Below, one piece after another: positions 14,079 through 16,894 of a stretch of 16,894 nt of DNA. The stretch covers positions 1-16,894 of the forward strand of contig CALKAN010000038.1 in assembly GCA_937983035.1 (NCBI GenBank), written 5' to 3'. The stretch's first letter is position 1; each line of letters begins with the position of its first letter. Source of the stretch: an uncultured Paenibacillaceae bacterium (lineage in GTDB: Bacteria > Bacillota > Bacilli > Paenibacillales > CALAME01). A program made the translations under genes and the position numbers. The notes under the pieces were generated by a model. The model searched no databases. It was not told the DNA's origin and was given only the letters and a program-made list of their open reading frames with translations.

Positions 14079-15749
14079 ATGAGCAGACCTTGGTATGACG
14101 CTTATCCGAAAGAAGTCTCGCACAGTTTGGAATATGAACAGTTAAGACTGACAGATTTTCTCGTCCGCACGGCAAGCAAGTTTCCGGATTATGAAGCAAT
14201 CGAATTTATAGGAAAACGAATCAGCTATCGCCAATTGCTGGATGCTTCTTATCGATTTGCCAACGCGGTGATCGGCCTCGGAATTAAACCAGGGGATCGC
14301 ATTTCGCTGATGCTTCCGAATTGTCCGCAATATGTCATCGCTTATTACGGCGCACTGTTTGCCGGAGCAGTCATAGTGCAGACGAGTCCGCTGTATTCCG
14401 AGCAAGAGCTGCGGCATCAACTCAAGGACAGCGAAGCTTCTCTGATCGTTTGTTTGGATTTAGTTTATCCGAAAGTAAAAGCGGTGCTGGAAGATACGGA
14501 CATTGCGAACGTGATCGTGACGGGCATTCAAGACGAGCTGCCGTTTCCTTTGAACAAATTGTATCCGTTTGTGCAGCGGCGCAAAGGTGCATTTGTCGAT
14601 ATCCATGAAAGCGAACCGGTGATCCGATGGCCCAGGCTGCTGAAACATGCATCTGATCAACCGGCACAGCCCGAGCAAGAACATAACAGCGGCAGTGTTG
14701 CCGTGCTTCAATATACAGGCGGAACGACAGGGATGCCGAAAGGCGTGATGCTTACACATGCGAATATAGCGGCGAATGTCAAGCAATGCCAGGCTTGGAT
14801 GTATCATGCGCAAGAAGGCAAAGAAACGATTTTGACGGCTGTTCCGCTGTTTCACGTTTACGGCATGACCGTGGCGATGAATTACGGCGTCAGCATCGGC
14901 GCCAGGCTCGTGCTCGTGCCGAAATTCGATACCGGACAGCTGTTAAAAACGATTCATAAGCAGCGGCCGACGCTGTTTCCCGGAGCTCCGACGATGTATA
15001 TTGCGCTGTTGAACCATCCGAAGCTGAAAAAATATGATTTGTCTTCCATTACGTCATGCATCAGCGGTTCAGCTCCGCTGCCACAGGAAGTGCAAGACCG
15101 TTTTGAACAAGTGACCGGAGGGAAAATCGTCGAGGGGTACGGGTTATCGGAATGTTCCCCGGTAACGCATGTCAACCCGATCTGGGGAAAAAGGAAAATC
15201 GGCAGCATCGGGCTTCCTTGGCCGGATACGGATTGCCGCATCGTTGATGATGAAGGAAATGAACTGCCGCAGGGCGAAGCGGGAGAATTGTGCATTAAAG
15301 GGCCGCAAGTGATGAAAGGGTATTGGAAACAACCGGAAGAAACAGAGGCTGCCATGCTTGACGGGTGGGTTCGCACGGGCGATATCGCTTATATGGATGA
15401 AGAAGGGTATTTTTACATCGTTGATCGGAAGAAAGACGTGATCATTGCCGGCGGCTTTAAAATTTATCCGCGCGAAGTGGAAGAAGTGTTGTACGAACAT
15501 CCGGACATCGTAGAGGCAGCAGTGATCGGGGTGCCGGATGAATACAGAGGGGAAACAGTGAAAGCGTTCATCGTCACGAAAAGCGGCGAGTGCATCGAAG
15601 AAGAAGAACTGGATCGATTTTGCCGGGAAAGGCTGGCTCCGTACAAAGTTCCCCGACTATACGAATTTCGACCCGAGCTTCCGAAAACGTTTGTCGGAAA
15701 AATTTTGCGTCGCATGCTTGCAGAAGAAGAGAAGGGCAAGGAAGCTTGA
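14079..15749 (+). CDS. lcfA: Long-chain fatty acid--CoA ligase (AMP-forming)
   Basis: The enzyme activates fatty acids with ATP and CoA via an acyl-adenylate. The 556-aa product has the ANL-family motifs in order: P-loop YTGGTTGMPKG (212-222), VPLFHVYG (255-262), EGYGLSE (352-358), GWVRTGD (429-435), hinge DRKKD (449-453) with 'VIIAGGFKIYPREVEEVL', and the C-terminal catalytic Lys541 in KTFVGKILRR. Length and motif spacing fit the FadD/LcfA group. Start ATG 14079 follows GAAGGAG by nine bases. In Bacillus subtilis lcfA is also operon-linked to etfB and etfA. Here the order is etfB-etfA-lcfA-fadN, and the TetR-type regulator gene fadR found in that species' operon is not seen in the window. 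The gene symbol is by analogy; chain-length preference cannot be read. Confidence 0.94.
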   Translation: MSRPWYDAYPKEVSHSLEYEQLRLTDFLVRTASKFPDYEAIEFIGKRISYRQLLDASYRFANAVIGLGIKPGDRISLMLPNCPQYVIAYYGALFAGAVIVQTSPLYSEQELRHQLKDSEASLIVCLDLVYPKVKAVLEDTDIANVIVTGIQDELPFPLNKLYPFVQRRKGAFVDIHESEPVIRWPRLLKHASDQPAQPEQEHNSGSVAVLQYTGGTTGMPKGVMLTHANIAANVKQCQAWMYHAQEGKETILTAVPLFHVYGMTVAMNYGVSIGARLVLVPKFDTGQLLKTIHKQRPTLFPGAPTMYIALLNHPKLKKYDLSSITSCISGSAPLPQEVQDRFEQVTGGKIVEGYGLSECSPVTHVNPIWGKRKIGSIGLPWPDTDCRIVDDEGNELPQGEAGELCIKGPQVMKGYWKQPEETEAAMLDGWVRTGDIAYMDEEGYFYIVDRKKDVIIAGGFKIYPREVEEVLYEHPDIVEAAVIGVPDEYRGETVKAFIVTKSGECIEEEELDRFCRERLAPYKVPRLYEFRPELPKTFVGKILRRMLAEEEKGKEA

Positions 15750-15933
15750 TTTTTGCAAGTCAGATTAATATTGAGGTGTTTGCCGAAGCGGAGAGTCACG
15801 TTATTGTCAGGAAATCGTTCGCCCGCATGTCAAAATCGCAGTTGGAAGCGGAGAGGAATGAGGAATAACAGACAAGCCGAGCGAGTACGCATGAATGAAA
15901 GCGCGCTTCTCAATAAAGGAGGGATGATTGCAA

Positions 15934-16894
15934 GTGAAAACAATGCAAAAGGCTGCCGTGCTCGGAGCGGGCGTGATGGGAGCGAGCATCGCGGCGCATT
16001 TGGCGAATGCGGGGATGGAAGTGCTGCTTTTGGATTTGCCGGCCAAAGAAGCAGGTGATGCAGGCAGCAAAAATGAACGGGCTGCGAAGGCGTTGGAAAG
16101 GCTGGCGAAGATGAAGCCGAGTCCATTGTTCGCGCCGGATCTGTTGGAACGGATTGAGCCGGGCAATTTTGAAGATGATATGCCGCGGTTGAACGAAGCG
16201 GATTGGATCATCGAAGCGGTTGTTGAGAATTTGGAAGCTAAATCGCGGCTGCTCGAACAAGTGGAGCGTCATTGGCGTCCCGGCACGATCGTAAGCACGA
16301 ATACATCCGGGCTTTCGGTCAATCGCATGATCGATGGCCGATCGGAAGCATTTCAACGCCATTTTCTCGGCACGCATTTTTTTAATCCTCCTCGGTACAT
16401 GAAATTGTTGGAACTTATTCCTGCCTCAGCTGCAGATCCCGAACTTGTGAACTTTTTGATTGATTTTTGCGAAAACAAATTAGGAAAAGGAGTCGTTATC
16501 GCCAAAGATACGCCGAATTTCATCGCGAATCGCATCGGAACGTACAGTTTGCTCGTCGTTTTTCATGAAATGAACGCACTAGGTTTGTCGGTCAGCGAAG
16601 TTGATGAACTGACCGGGGCATTGATCGGCAGGCCGAAGAGCGCAACTTTTCGGACGCTTGATCTCGTCGGCCTTGATACGTTTCTCCATGTTGCGGAAAA
16701 CGTGCGAGCGCAGACAAAGCACGAAGAAGAGCGCAGCATGTTTACGGTTCCGGATGTGATGAAAGAACTTGTCGCGCTGGGCCGGTTAGGAGAGAAGTCC
16801 GGCAAAGGTTTTTATGAAGCGCGGGTGAAGCCGACCGGGGAAAAGGAAATTTTGCAGCTGGATTTGAAATCGATGCAATACGTTGCCCGCAATC
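15934..16894 (+). CDS. fadN: 3-hydroxyacyl-CoA dehydrogenase / enoyl-CoA hydratase (FadN-like), 3' end missing
   Basis: This runs off the right edge; 320 codons are visible. FadN-type proteins combine a 3-hydroxyacyl-CoA dehydrogenase with a C-terminal enoyl-CoA hydratase domain of beta-oxidation. Visible parts are the NAD loop GAGVMG (11-16), NTSG (123-126), GTHFFNPPRYMKLLE (146-160) with catalytic His148 and Glu160, 'GKGVVIAKDTPNFIANRIGT' (in the 180s-200s), 'LIGRPKSATFRTLDLVGLD', and GKGFYE. The match to B. subtilis FadN (YusL) is close as I recall it. The start is GTG 15934 or TTG 15928: the SD AGGAGG (15917-15922) is 11 and 5 bases before them. The hydratase domain, and probably fadA and fadE, would lie to the right. 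It is 184 bases behind lcfA with no terminator seen. Confidence 0.93.
   Translation, partial: MKTMQKAAVLGAGVMGASIAAHLANAGMEVLLLDLPAKEAGDAGSKNERAAKALERLAKMKPSPLFAPDLLERIEPGNFEDDMPRLNEADWIIEAVVENLEAKSRLLEQVERHWRPGTIVSTNTSGLSVNRMIDGRSEAFQRHFLGTHFFNPPRYMKLLELIPASAADPELVNFLIDFCENKLGKGVVIAKDTPNFIANRIGTYSLLVVFHEMNALGLSVSEVDELTGALIGRPKSATFRTLDLVGLDTFLHVAENVRAQTKHEEERSMFTVPDVMKELVALGRLGEKSGKGFYEARVKPTGEKEILQLDLKSMQYVARN

Overview
The window looks like chromosomal DNA of an endospore-forming member of the Bacillales, most likely Paenibacillaceae or a close relative. The signs are strong AAGGAGG-type ribosome binding sites, use of GTG and TTG starts, Gram-positive intrinsic terminators, a SleB-type cortex/cell-wall hydrolase, a LipC-like spore lipase (here broken), a very large extracellular heparinase-type lyase with an Ig-like tail, and two proteins with the copper-amine-oxidase N-terminal-like ('stalk') domain common in that family. 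By eye, genes are around 45-50% GC, while one intergenic region (about 10956-11400) is clearly more AT-rich. The assignment is an inference from gene content, not from a phylogenetic marker.

Layout. 1-3918: 3' part of a huge heparinase II/III-type polysaccharide lyase, cut by the left edge and closed by a strong terminator. 4157-5056: secreted SleB-type hydrolase with an N-terminal stalk domain, convergent with a small acidic unknown protein (5155-5391, minus) across a shared bidirectional terminator. 5516-5851: small protein with a possible Sm-like core and a WGYP-repeat tail. 5923-7050 (minus): AI-2E family membrane transporter. 7248-7922: glucosaminidase-type hydrolase with a C-terminal stalk domain, divergent from the transporter. 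7976-8605 (minus): membrane-anchored Mrr-like protein. 8891-10904: two Gfo/Idh/MocA oxidoreductases in tandem with their own terminator. 10956-11432: AT-rich gene-free stretch with two terminator-like hairpins and degenerate repeats. 11433-12065: SGNH/GDSL lipase gene resembling spore germination lipase LipC, interrupted by one in-frame stop. 12189 to the right edge: etfB, etfA, a long-chain acyl-CoA synthetase gene and a fadN-like gene, cut by the right edge.

How the genes fit together. The last block is a fatty-acid beta-oxidation operon. The synthetase activates fatty acids to acyl-CoA, FadN supplies hydration and 3-hydroxyacyl-CoA dehydrogenation, and EtfAB carries electrons from an acyl-CoA dehydrogenase that is presumably encoded further right. 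The Gfo/Idh/MocA pair probably handles a sugar or cyclitol derivative. The wall hydrolases and the lipase relic suggest spore or envelope remodelling, but they are separate transcription units and not one system.

I do not see convincing evidence for a complete undescribed system. The best leads are the in-frame stop in the LipC-like gene, the Mrr-like membrane protein whose expected catalytic lysine appears to be arginine, the Sm-like/WGYP-repeat small protein, the structured gene-free region before the lipase, and a 20-bp near-perfect palindrome in front of the glucosaminidase gene.
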